Both the position numbers and the translations under genes were made by a program. A DNA stretch of 6,196 nt from Syntrophomonas sp. (GTDB taxonomy: Bacteria; Bacillota; Syntrophomonadia; Syntrophomonadales; Syntrophomonadaceae), in the NCBI GenBank assembly GCA_028693695.1, contig JAQUUV010000125.1:1-6196 (forward strand), in the 5' to 3' direction. Every line of letters begins with the position of its first letter. Within the stretch, counting starts at the first letter, position 1. This document shows positions 1-6,196 of the stretch, in pieces. A model generated the notes under the pieces. That model saw nothing but the letters and a program-made list of their open reading frames with translations, was not told the DNA's origin and searched no databases.

Positions 1-385
1 CTATTTCCTTTTCACCCCGGAAAAACCCCGGAGTTCTCAAAATAGCGCTTAAGAATCCATAAGGAACATCCTTATGGAGAGCTATTCTAACATTATCTAG
101 TACCGTTAAATCGCGGAATAGGCGAATGTTCTGAAATGTCCGGGCAATTCCTTTTTTACATATATCGTAAGGCGGAAGTCCGCCTAGGCTTTGACCTGTA
201 AAAATAATGCTCCCCTGATCCGGCTTATATACGCCAGTAATCAGATTAAACACCGTGGTCTTGCCTGCGCCATTAGGTCCTATTAAACCTACTAACTCAC
301 CTTTCTCCAAATAAAAATTTAAATTTAATACCGCACTAAGACCCCCAAAAGATTTATGCAGCTTATTTATTTCCATGAGGTTCAT
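1..385 (-). CDS. livG: LivG, branched-chain amino acid ABC transporter ATPase (partial, N-terminal 128 residues)
   Basis: This is one of the two cytoplasmic ATPase subunits that power the LivHM permease. The reading frame runs from ATG at 385 off the left edge, so only about half of a family member (roughly 255 residues) is present. The translation begins MNLMEINKLHKSFGGLSAV, the usual LivG opening with the FGGL segment (residues 13-16) that helps place the adenine. The Walker A motif GPNGAGKTT is at residues 36-44 and the Q-loop region ARTFQN at 81-86, followed by IRLFRDLTVLDNV, typical of LivG. The signature motif, Walker B and H-loop lie outside the window. The start overlaps the livM stop (ATGA, 382-385), which implies translational coupling. 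GGGGTGA at 392-398 sits 6 nt upstream as a ribosome binding site; the alternative ATG at 376 has none. LivF could share Walker A, but the long FGGL opening and IRLF segment favour LivG. Confidence 0.95.
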   Translation of the reverse strand, partial: MNLMEINKLHKSFGGLSAVLNLNFYLEKGELVGLIGPNGAGKTTVFNLITGVYKPDQGSIIFTGQSLGGLPPYDICKKGIARTFQNIRLFRDLTVLDNVRIALHKDVPYGFLSAILRTPGFFRGEKEI

Positions 386-1332
386 TTCTTTTCACCCCAA
401 ATCTTGCCAAACATTTTAGTGGTTAATTCCTTATTCCCCATTAGCCCCAGGGGCCTGTATATCATTATTAAAATCAATGCCAAGGAATATAAAATCATGC
501 GAATAGCGGCCCATTTTTGCAGAGCAGCGGTTAAGACAGTTATAAGAGCCGCAGCTATGATAGCTCCGGTAGTACTACCCAATCCGCCCAACACAACTAT
601 AACTAGAATATCAAAAGACTTCATAAAATTAAAAGTGCCGGGTTTAATAATATAGAAATAATGAGCATACATTGCTCCGGCCAGACCGGCAAACATGGCA
701 CCTATTACAAAGGCCAGTACTTTGTAACGAGTTATATTTATTCCCATCAGCTCGGAAGCAATCTCATCTTCCCGTACAGATATGATGGCTCTTCCATAGC
801 TGGAATTAATCAGATTTACGATCACCAGGACTGTTAAAACTGTGGCTCCAAACAACCAGGGCCAGGTAGTTAGTTGGGTAATGCCCACAATTCCGGCAGG
901 GCCTCCTACGTAATCTATATTTTGCAATACTACCCGAATTATCTCACCAAAACCCAGGGTAGCAATTGCCAGGTAATCACCTTTTAATCTCAGAGTAGGT
1001 ACTCCAATTATGAATCCAGCCAAGGCTGCTGCCAGGCAGGCTGCGATGATGCCAACGATAAATGGCTGTCCCATCATATTCGTCATAACCACTGATGCAT
1101 AAGCCCCGACAGCCATAAAGCCGGCATGTCCCAGAGACAACTGCCCGGTAAAGCCATTGATTAGATTCAGGCTCACTGCCAACATGATATTTATACACAA
1201 AGAACTTAGATTAATCTGATAGTATGAGTTTAAAAGTTCGTTGCTAACAGCATACTGAACCAGCATAAATAATCCGGTTAGTACCAGCACTTCAATTATA
1301 AATTTTCCCCAGCTCTTTTTCATTTCTTGCAT
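382..1332 (-). CDS. livM: LivM, branched-chain amino acid ABC transporter permease
   Basis: This is an integral membrane permease that pairs with LivH to form the translocation channel for leucine, isoleucine, valine or related amino acids. The protein is strongly hydrophobic, with several membrane segments. It carries the LivM hallmarks: NLINGFTGQLSLGHAGF (about residues 56-72), LRLKGDYLAIATLGFGEI (114-131), GGPAGI (143-148), and the cytoplasmic coupling loop YGRAIISVREDEIASELMG (179-197), which contacts the ATPase. VVLGGLGSTTGAIIAA near the C-terminus is also typical. It ends with PLGLMG and a short basic tail. The frame is open from a GTG at 1341, directly abutting the livH stop, with ATGs at 1338, 1332 and 1323. 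I choose the ATG at 1332 (316 residues) because TAGGTGAT overlapping the livH stop gives a ribosome binding site 6 nt upstream. The gene overlaps livG by 4 nt at its 3' end. Family identity is certain; the exact start is less so. Confidence 0.96.
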   Translation of the reverse strand: MQEMKKSWGKFIIEVLVLTGLFMLVQYAVSNELLNSYYQINLSSLCINIMLAVSLNLINGFTGQLSLGHAGFMAVGAYASVVMTNMMGQPFIVGIIAACLAAALAGFIIGVPTLRLKGDYLAIATLGFGEIIRVVLQNIDYVGGPAGIVGITQLTTWPWLFGATVLTVLVIVNLINSSYGRAIISVREDEIASELMGINITRYKVLAFVIGAMFAGLAGAMYAHYFYIIKPGTFNFMKSFDILVIVVLGGLGSTTGAIIAAALITVLTAALQKWAAIRMILYSLALILIMIYRPLGLMGNKELTTKMFGKIWGEKK

Positions 1333-1336
1333 GTCC

Positions 1337-1344
1337 ATCACCTA
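1337..1344 (-). promoter_or_regulatory. Ribosome binding site for livM overlapping the livH stop
   Basis: On the minus strand the sequence reads TAGGTGATGGACATG. The AGGTG core (1339-1343) shares bases with the livH TAG stop and lies 6 nt before the ATG at 1332. This favours that ATG over the GTG at 1341 and the ATG at 1338, both of which fall inside or right against the site. The arrangement suggests livM translation is coupled to livH termination. Confidence 0.6.
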
Positions 1345-2223
1345 CACTTTATCGCCGGTATTTTTACCAAAAAGCCCGGAAGGTTTAATCAGTAATATCA
1401 AAATCAAAACTCCATAGGCTACTGCATCCCGATAAAGACTGCTGCCATAGCCACTGACCAGCGTTTCCAACATGCCTAATAAAAAACCGCCTACCATAGC
1501 ACCCGGGATGATGCCTATCCCACCCAGCACGGCGGCTACAAAAGCTTTTATGCCGGGTATGATCCCCATGAGTGGATTGATGGTATTGTAGTAAATTCCT
1601 ATTAATACTCCGGCAGCTGCAGCCAAGGCTGATCCGATCGCAAAGGTAATGGATATAGTGCGATCAACGCTGATTCCCATAAGAACAGCCGCTTCCTGAT
1701 CAATTGAAACCGCCCGCATGGCTTTACCTGTTTTAGTCATTTTAATAATATATTGCAGGATAATCATGAGGATAATAGCCGAACCAAAAACGAAAAGGTC
1801 TTTGTTGGAAATTACCAATCCCGCCAAATGATAATTATATAAAGGGAAGGTTTCCGCCGGAAAAACTCGCTGATTGGGGGTGAAAATATAAATCATAATG
1901 TATTCCAGGAATAATGATACTCCTATGGCAGTTATTAAGGCGGCTATACGGCTAGAATGCCGCAGCGGTTTATAGGCTACTTTTTCTATTAGTACGCCCA
2001 GCAAAGCACAGGCAAACATGGCCACCAGCAGAGCTACCAAAACATTGGTTCCGAACATTGTCACAGAAAAAAAACCTACATAAGCACCCACCATCATTAT
2101 ATCTCCATGGGCGAAGTTAATTAACATGATTATCCCATAGACCATGGTATACCCGAGCGCTAGTAGGGCATAAATGGCTCCCAGGGATAACCCATTCACT
2201 ATTTGTTGCAAAAATTCAAGCAA
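1342..2223 (-). CDS. livH: LivH, branched-chain amino acid ABC transporter permease (TTG start)
   Basis: This is the partner membrane permease of LivM. From the chosen start it has 293 residues, close to the usual 290-310. It opens MLEFLQQIVNGLSLGAIYAL, almost the canonical LivH N-terminus. It then has YTMVYGIIMLINFAHGD (about 25-41, the family signature), YKPLR (84-88), the cytoplasmic coupling loop GKAMRAVSIDQEAAVLMG (166-183), and the glycine-rich AAVLGGIGIIPGAMVGG region. The C-terminus ends with IKPSGLFGKNTGDKV. The frame stays open to a TTG at 2253, which would add ten polar residues (MKVVVKEVTS) not typical of the family. That extension actually encodes the ribosome binding site AAGGAAGTGA (2229-2238), so I start at the TTG at 2223. 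It is separated from the binding-protein gene by 82 nt containing a strong hairpin, and from livM by 9 nt. Confidence 0.95.
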   Translation of the reverse strand: MLEFLQQIVNGLSLGAIYALLALGYTMVYGIIMLINFAHGDIMMVGAYVGFFSVTMFGTNVLVALLVAMFACALLGVLIEKVAYKPLRHSSRIAALITAIGVSLFLEYIMIYIFTPNQRVFPAETFPLYNYHLAGLVISNKDLFVFGSAIILMIILQYIIKMTKTGKAMRAVSIDQEAAVLMGISVDRTISITFAIGSALAAAAGVLIGIYYNTINPLMGIIPGIKAFVAAVLGGIGIIPGAMVGGFLLGMLETLVSGYGSSLYRDAVAYGVLILILLIKPSGLFGKNTGDKV

Positions 2224-2228
2224 GCTTG

Positions 2229-2238
2229 TCACTTCCTT
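2229..2238 (-). promoter_or_regulatory. Ribosome binding site that fixes the livH TTG start
   Basis: The minus strand carries AAGGAAGTGA, a single mismatch from the ideal AAGGAGGTGA. Its core ends 8 nt before the TTG at 2223. No comparable site precedes the upstream TTG at 2253. The resulting protein starts MLEFLQQIVNG, which matches the common LivH N-terminus. Confidence 0.75.
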
Positions 2239-2252
2239 AACTACTACCTTCA

Positions 2253-2258
2253 ATTATA
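2253..2258 (-). promoter_or_regulatory. Possible -10 element (TATAAT) upstream of livH
   Basis: An exact TATAAT lies on the minus strand between the intergenic hairpin and the livH ribosome binding site. A start point about 7 nt downstream would give a short leader of about 23 nt. However, the -35 position (around 2276-2281) reads GGGCAA, a poor match, and the TG extension is incomplete. In AT-rich spacer DNA this hexamer may occur by chance, so this is a weak candidate for a secondary promoter driving livHMG. Confidence 0.2.
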
Positions 2259-2262
2259 ACTT

Positions 2263-2292
2263 TATAAAGAGAGGGTTGCCCCTCTCTTTATA
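2263..2292 (-). terminator. Strong 13-bp hairpin with GCAA tetraloop after the binding-protein gene
   Basis: In the transcribed strand TATAAAGAGAGGG pairs perfectly with CCCTCTCTTTATA around a GCAA loop, a GNRA tetraloop closed by three G-C pairs. It begins 13 nt after the TAA stop of the binding-protein gene. It is followed by AAGTTATAATTG, not a run of T, so it is not a classical complete intrinsic terminator. Such intercistronic hairpins are known in binding-protein transporter operons (for example after malE), where they protect the upstream message from 3' exonucleases or attenuate read-through. This gives more binding protein than permease. The structure is seen directly; the role is inferred. 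Confidence 0.7.
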
Positions 2293-2305
2293 TTCAAGTA
2301 GTTTC

Positions 2306-3481
2306 TTATCTGGATACTAGTTTCCCATCCTTGTATTCAATTATAACTATTTTCTTAACTGGATTATGCTGTTCATTAATGCTCATCTTACCAGTAATAC
2401 CCTGGAAATCCTTAATTTTGGCCAGTGCATCTTTAATTTTTACCGGGTCAGCTGCACCAGCATCTTTAATGGCTTGAGCCAACAACTTAGCTGCGTCATA
2501 TCCCAGAGCAGCGAAAGAATCTGGAGCCTTATTATATTTAGCCGTGTAGGCTTTTACAAAAGCCTGGATAGTTGGATCGGGATCTTCTACTGAATAGTGG
2601 TTGGTAAAATAAGTGTTGTTGAGTGCTGCTGCACCAGCTACCTTAATCATATCGGGTGAATCCCAACCATCGCCACCACCGATAGGAGTAGTGATGCCCA
2701 AATCGCGAGCCTGTTTGATCAGCACGGAAACTTCGGTATAGTAGCCCGGAACATAGATGAATTCAGGGTTCTTGCCTTTAATCTTTGTCAAGGCGGCTTT
2801 AAAATCTTTGTCGCCATTTACATAACCTTCTTCAGCAACTATAGTTCCGCCATTTTTCTCAAAACTCTCTTTAAAATACTTGGCTAAGCCTTTCGCATAT
2901 TCATCAGAAGTGCTGCCAAAAATGGCGACAGTCTTAACCTTCAGGTCATTTTTGGCAAATTCAGCCATACGATTAGCCTGGTCAGAATCCAAATAACAGA
3001 CCCGGAAGATATAATCATTAACTTTGCCGGTCTTTTCATCCACCGTAACATTAACTGCAGTTGCGGCCGGTGCGATCAAAGGTACCTTTTTACTCATCAT
3101 AACAGGTGTACTGCCTGCAACATTACCAGTGGTCAGTGGTCCGATCTGGGCAACTATTTTCTCTCCAACCAAGGCTGCACTCAAGTTCATAGCTTCATCA
3201 GCTTTGGATTGACAGTCTCTCTTCAGAGGCTCAAGTTGTTTTCCTAAAACACCACCAGCTTTATTGATTTCCTCAATAGCTAGCTCAGCTCCATTGGCAC
3301 AGTTACTTCCATAACTGGCTACATCCCCGGATAATTCCACATTAATTCCCACCGGGATTTTGTCTGCAGCAGCTTTTTGATCACTTTTGTCGGTAGTCTT
3401 GGTACCGCAACCGGCGATAATGCTGAACACAAACACCATTACCATTAGGATTGCTAGTTTCTTACTCATTTTCCCTTTCAT
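2306..3481 (-). CDS. Branched-chain amino acid-type ABC transporter substrate-binding lipoprotein
   Basis: This is an extracytoplasmic type I periplasmic-binding-fold protein that captures the amino acid and delivers it to LivHM. It has 391 residues. The signal peptide has a basic N-terminus (MKGKMSKK), a hydrophobic core, and lipobox IAGC with lipidated Cys25; a polar linker follows to about residue 40. Ligand-cleft positions can be matched, from memory, to E. coli LivJ: Tyr57 (SYG; LivJ Tyr18), Thr118 (LivJ Ser79), Thr141 (PAAT; Thr102), Asp165 (LDSDQ; Asp121), Tyr247 (PGYY; Tyr202) and Asp271 (GGDGWDS; Glu226). This supports binding of an alpha-amino acid, but the side-chain preference is not determinable. 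The ATG at 3481 is preceded by a near-perfect TTAAGGAGGT at 5 nt spacing. Cys61, Cys90 and Cys162 occur in the mature protein, while the LivJ disulfide cysteines are absent. It starts 36 bp after selB and is followed by the hairpin and livH. It resembles LivJ and LivK equally, so no symbol is given. Confidence 0.95.
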   Translation of the reverse strand: MKGKMSKKLAILMVMVFVFSIIAGCGTKTTDKSDQKAAADKIPVGINVELSGDVASYGSNCANGAELAIEEINKAGGVLGKQLEPLKRDCQSKADEAMNLSAALVGEKIVAQIGPLTTGNVAGSTPVMMSKKVPLIAPAATAVNVTVDEKTGKVNDYIFRVCYLDSDQANRMAEFAKNDLKVKTVAIFGSTSDEYAKGLAKYFKESFEKNGGTIVAEEGYVNGDKDFKAALTKIKGKNPEFIYVPGYYTEVSVLIKQARDLGITTPIGGGDGWDSPDMIKVAGAAALNNTYFTNHYSVEDPDPTIQAFVKAYTAKYNKAPDSFAALGYDAAKLLAQAIKDAGAADPVKIKDALAKIKDFQGITGKMSINEQHNPVKKIVIIEYKDGKLVSR

Positions 3482-3486
3482 CGAAT

Positions 3487-3496
3487 ACCTCCTTAA
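3487..3496 (-). promoter_or_regulatory. Strong ribosome binding site of the substrate-binding protein gene
   Basis: TTAAGGAGGT on the minus strand is nearly the full complement of the 16S rRNA 3' end and lies 5 nt before the ATG at 3481. It is one of the best sites in the window, consistent with high expression of the binding protein. It also favours the first ATG over the one four codons in, which has only the weaker purine-rich AAAGGGAAA before it. Confidence 0.8.
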
Positions 3497-3517
3497 ATTT
3501 TTGTGACCACCTGATTG

Positions 3518-5464
3518 CTAAGTCGTATGCACCTCCCCTGCGCTTTTTTCACGACTCGGTTGATATTTTACTCTTATATCTCCGACCCTGCGAGTAAAAT
3601 GCGTTCTATCATAGTATTCTATCAATGGTAGTGCATATTTGCGAGACGTATCAAAAATATCTCGCGCTGTGGCCAGAGTAAGTTCCTTCTCCCGAGTGAA
3701 ATATTCGTTTAAGAGTGCGTGTCCGTTTTCTATCGCGGCTCTGGAAAAATACAAGCTTTCATTTATTTTCACCAATTCTCCCTGCTCGGTTAAATAAGCA
3801 ACGATTTCAATGACTTCCTCTTCAGGCAGACTGGAAATAGTACTTATTTCATCCAAACCCGGAGGTGTAAATAATCTGTTCTTCATTATAATCTTTATGT
3901 TTGCAATAATCTGTTTTTCTTTTTCACTAGGTTCAGGTAGGTAGCCAGGAATCCCCACCATGCTGTTTTTGGTGACAATCCTTCCTTCTTCTTCAATGTA
4001 TTTCATTATGGTGTTGAAGACCCTTGGATTAATTTTGCCAAAAAGGCGGCTTCTCATGTCCTCTTTGGGATAACCCGACCGCAGCGGGTACTTTTCCTGA
4101 TAACGGATAATGGTATCAGCAATTTGCTCATAAATCAATTCCAATCCATAACTACTCAGATAATAGCTCTCTTTACGACTTATATCTACAACTTTTTCAT
4201 CTTCTAGCAATTGATTGATTTCTTCGATAATCGCTTGTTCTGGACTGCCCGTTCTCTTGGCCAGTTCAGTTACAGTAAGGGGTTCCTGAGACGAATTCTC
4301 CAATTCGTGTAATACCACATCATAAAGACTACCTTCTTCTTTTACTGCCAGGTCATTTAAAACCTCTTCCTTAAATCGTTTCTGATGAGGTGCATTTGGG
4401 TCTATGATGCTACCCCCACCGATGGTATCAACCGGGGAGTAATAGCGTATCACAAAGGGATCTCCTTTGTAGGCTACCACCTGTTTTTCCATAACGATCT
4501 GCACATAGGCTTCCCCACCAGGAATCAGTTCATCCCGATCAAGAAGTACCACCCTTCCTAAGGTCTCGTCGGTTCCCAGATGAAATCTGATCCGGTTCCA
4601 GTTCCTGAGAGTGCGGGTGCTGCTGCTTAGAAGTCTTAATTTGGTGTCCACCCGGTAACTGGGAGTCAGATATCCGCTGCTGGCCAACAAATAGCCTCTT
4701 TTAATCTCGCTGACCTCAATTCCCTGCAGGTTTACCGCTACCCTTTGTCCGGCAAAAGCCGTGGTCACCTTTTCATTATGTACATGCAGAGTGCGCACCT
4801 TAACTGTTTTTTGGGTTGGCATTAATTCCAAGGTATCCCCCACATGAATCTGCCCCGACCACAGGGTGCCGGTTACTACCGAACCAAAACCCGCTATGGT
4901 AAACACCCGATCAATGGGCAATCGAGCCTGTCCCACTATCGGCTTTTCTATTACGGTTGCGGCTACTTGCTCAATGGTTTGCAGCAATTCTGGAATACCT
5001 TCGCCAGTGACCGCTGAAACTGCCACTATCGGGCAGCCCTTTAATATCGTATCTTCAATGTATTCTCTTATTTCGTCTTCTACTAGCATGAGCCATTCTT
5101 CATCTACCATATCCATTTTGGTAATAACTACTATGCCCTTATCTACCCCCAGCATTTCAATAATATCTGCATGTTCGCGGGTTTGTGGCATTACCCCCTC
5201 ATCAGCTGCAATAGTAAACAAGACCATATCAATTCCAAATGCTCCAGCCAACATATGACGTATAAAGCGTTCATGTCCAGGTACATCTACTATAGCGGCC
5301 TTTTGACCCCCCGGCAGGTTGAACGGCGCAAAGCCCAGTTCAATGGATATTCCTCTTTGCTTCTCCTCTTTGAGCCGATCTGTCTCTATCCCGGTCAGTC
5401 TTTTTACCAGGGTAGTCTTACCATGATCTATATGTCCGGCGGTTCCAATGATAAGCCTTTTCAT
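3518..5464 (-). CDS. selB: SelB, selenocysteine-specific translation elongation factor
   Basis: This is a GTPase that binds selenocysteyl-tRNA(Sec) and the SECIS hairpin in the mRNA, and delivers the tRNA to UGA codons in the ribosome. It has 648 residues, slightly longer than E. coli SelB (614). The EF-Tu-like G domain shows GHIDHGKTT (10-18), RGISIELGF (37-45, switch I), DVPGHE (60-65), TKMD (114-117) and SA (149-150). Beta-barrel domain II starts near residue 180 (IDRVFTIAGFGSVVTGT), with domain III following. From about 370 to 635 come the winged-helix repeats that bind SECIS RNA. These include FGKINPRVFNTIMKYIEEEG and the last repeat, with SRKYALPLIEYYDR and FTRRVGDIRV, the classic SelB C-terminal signature. 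The ATG at 5464 overlaps the selA stop (ATGA), with GGGAGG 6 nt upstream. The gene looks intact. The organism therefore probably makes selenoproteins, though none is encoded here. Confidence 0.98.
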   Translation of the reverse strand: MKRLIIGTAGHIDHGKTTLVKRLTGIETDRLKEEKQRGISIELGFAPFNLPGGQKAAIVDVPGHERFIRHMLAGAFGIDMVLFTIAADEGVMPQTREHADIIEMLGVDKGIVVITKMDMVDEEWLMLVEDEIREYIEDTILKGCPIVAVSAVTGEGIPELLQTIEQVAATVIEKPIVGQARLPIDRVFTIAGFGSVVTGTLWSGQIHVGDTLELMPTQKTVKVRTLHVHNEKVTTAFAGQRVAVNLQGIEVSEIKRGYLLASSGYLTPSYRVDTKLRLLSSSTRTLRNWNRIRFHLGTDETLGRVVLLDRDELIPGGEAYVQIVMEKQVVAYKGDPFVIRYYSPVDTIGGGSIIDPNAPHQKRFKEEVLNDLAVKEEGSLYDVVLHELENSSQEPLTVTELAKRTGSPEQAIIEEINQLLEDEKVVDISRKESYYLSSYGLELIYEQIADTIIRYQEKYPLRSGYPKEDMRSRLFGKINPRVFNTIMKYIEEEGRIVTKNSMVGIPGYLPEPSEKEKQIIANIKIIMKNRLFTPPGLDEISTISSLPEEEVIEIVAYLTEQGELVKINESLYFSRAAIENGHALLNEYFTREKELTLATARDIFDTSRKYALPLIEYYDRTHFTRRVGDIRVKYQPSREKSAGEVHTT

Positions 5465-6196
5465 AGCTTTCCTCCCGGTTCCGAATCACAGCCCGCCCCT
5501 AACCTGAGAGCTCGCCCTATTAACTCAACTAGAATGCTAACGTCTCCTGCCAGCAAAGTTCGCACGCTGATGAGCATTTTGTCTTCTTGTTTACGGGTAA
5601 GCAACGCGGGGTTCATTACCCTTAGCTGTCTAGCCAACGTTTCCAGTTGATTCTTTTCGAAGGCTATTTGTACCCCATAACCGGGAATTTTGTAAGTAGG
5701 GTAGGCTCCTCCTCCTATCATATCATCTGTTTTTATAACGCTTATCTCTTCGATTCCCCCCATGCTCCCTAGCTTCTCACATAAATCCGCTCTTAATCTC
5801 TCCGCCTGTTCCTGTAATTCTTCTGGCAAGATGGTGAGCATTTTAAGCACCGGTATATCTTCCAGCGGATTCCCGCTCAGGTATTCCAGTAAGGTTCCTT
5901 CCAGAGCCGCTATGATAAGTTTATCCACCCGTAGCGCGCGGGTTAACTGGTTTTTCTTCATGGCGGCGATATATTTCTTCTGGCCCACAATAATGCCTGC
6001 CTGGGGACCACCGAGGAGCTTATCCCCGCTGAAACTAATAACATCCGCGCCGCTGTCCACGCTCTCACTAACGGTGGGCTCATCTTTCAGTCCCCATTCT
6101 CCCAGATCTGTCAGTATACCGCTGCCCAGGTCATGCATAACCGGTATTTTGTACTCCCGTCCTAGTTTAACCAGTTCGCCCAGCATTACCTCTTCG
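5461..6196 (-). CDS. selA: SelA, L-seryl-tRNA(Sec) selenium transferase (partial, C-terminal ~244 residues)
   Basis: This is a PLP-dependent enzyme that converts Ser-tRNA(Sec) to Sec-tRNA(Sec) using selenophosphate. The frame is open through the right edge, and the ATG at 6186 is an internal methionine, because the codons before it (EEV) continue the protein. The roughly 220 N-terminal residues are missing from the window. The visible part contains PVMHDLGSGILTDL, then DEPTVSESVDSGADV. Next is the PLP site FSGDKLLGGPQAG, whose lysine (codon 6019-6021) corresponds to Lys295 of E. coli SelA. LTRALRVDKL follows, another invariant SelA segment. The C-terminal domain has the GGGAYPT segment typical of the family, and the end (VRTLLAGD) is normal. 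It overlaps selB by 4 nt, the standard selAB arrangement, so the two are very likely co-transcribed and translationally coupled. No selC or selD is visible nearby. Confidence 0.97.
   Translation of the reverse strand, partial: EEVMLGELVKLGREYKIPVMHDLGSGILTDLGEWGLKDEPTVSESVDSGADVISFSGDKLLGGPQAGIIVGQKKYIAAMKKNQLTRALRVDKLIIAALEGTLLEYLSGNPLEDIPVLKMLTILPEELQEQAERLRADLCEKLGSMGGIEEISVIKTDDMIGGGAYPTYKIPGYGVQIAFEKNQLETLARQLRVMNPALLTRKQEDKMLISVRTLLAGDVSILVELIGRALRLGAGCDSEPGGKL

Noticed and set aside
382..384. livM TGA stop as a possible selenocysteine codon, given selAB nearby
   Set aside because: Only four codons follow before the next stop, and the TGA is part of an ATGA overlap with livG; this is an ordinary termination codon.
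356..655. Plus-strand open frame of 99 codons opposite livM and the livG start
   Set aside because: It lies wholly opposite livM and livG, which carry clear family motifs, and its translation shows no recognisable domain.
977..1198. Second minus-strand frame inside livM
   Set aside because: It is out of frame within the conserved core of livM, with no independent ribosome binding site or domain.
2249..2348. 13-nt direct repeat TTCAATTATAACT at 2249-2261 and 2336-2348
   Set aside because: It is short and AT-rich; the second copy encodes part of the binding protein C-terminus (VIIEY), and a shorter version also occurs inside livM near 1291. Chance is the likely explanation.
3482..3517. Possible selC (tRNA-Sec) between selB and the next gene
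   Set aside because: The gap is only 36 bp, far too short for the ~95-nt tRNA-Sec, and no tRNA-like stem is visible.
3600..3660. TTGATA and TATGAT hexamers in the 3' part of selB as a liv promoter
   Set aside because: No pairing gives both elements good matches at 16-18 nt spacing, so I do not call a promoter.
5171..5650. Plus-strand open frame of 159 codons opposite selB/selA
   Set aside because: It is antisense to conserved selA and selB coding sequence and looks like a shadow frame; the protein is low-complexity and unlike any family I recognise.

Overview
The window is a gene-dense stretch in which every recognisable gene lies on the minus strand. In transcription order (right to left) it holds the 3' part of selA, a complete selB, then the start of a branched-chain amino acid (Liv/HAAT-type) ABC transporter: substrate-binding lipoprotein (livJ/K-like), permeases livH and livM, and the N-terminal 128 residues of ATPase livG, cut by the left edge. 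The second ATPase, livF, would be expected just past position 1 but is not visible.

The sequence suggests an anaerobic Gram-positive bacterium of the Bacillota (Clostridia-like, possibly near the syntrophic or acetogenic lineages). The reasons are strong AGGAGG-type ribosome binding sites, a TTG start supported by such a site, a substrate-binding protein made as a lipoprotein with a clear lipobox, moderate G+C, and a bacterial-type selenocysteine pathway. The genus cannot be fixed from this window.

Region 5461-6196 (selA) and 3518-5464 (selB) form a translationally coupled pair (ATGA overlap). SelA converts Ser-tRNA(Sec) to Sec-tRNA(Sec); SelB delivers it to UGA codons marked by a SECIS hairpin. 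Neither selC (tRNA-Sec) nor selD is in the window, and no gene here contains an in-frame UGA. Region 1-3481 is the Liv cluster. It begins only 36 bp after selB with no visible terminator, so read-through from selAB or a promoter inside the 3' end of selB is needed. Within the Liv cluster the genes are tightly packed (9-nt gap livH-livM with the proposed starts, ATGA overlap livM-livG). The exception is an 82-nt gap between the binding-protein gene and livH, which holds a perfect 13-bp hairpin with a GCAA (GNRA) tetraloop on the transcribed strand.

No new biological system is apparent. The points worth a second look are the hairpin after the binding-protein gene, the corrected TTG start of livH, the selAB-liv junction without a terminator, and an unusual cysteine distribution in the binding protein.
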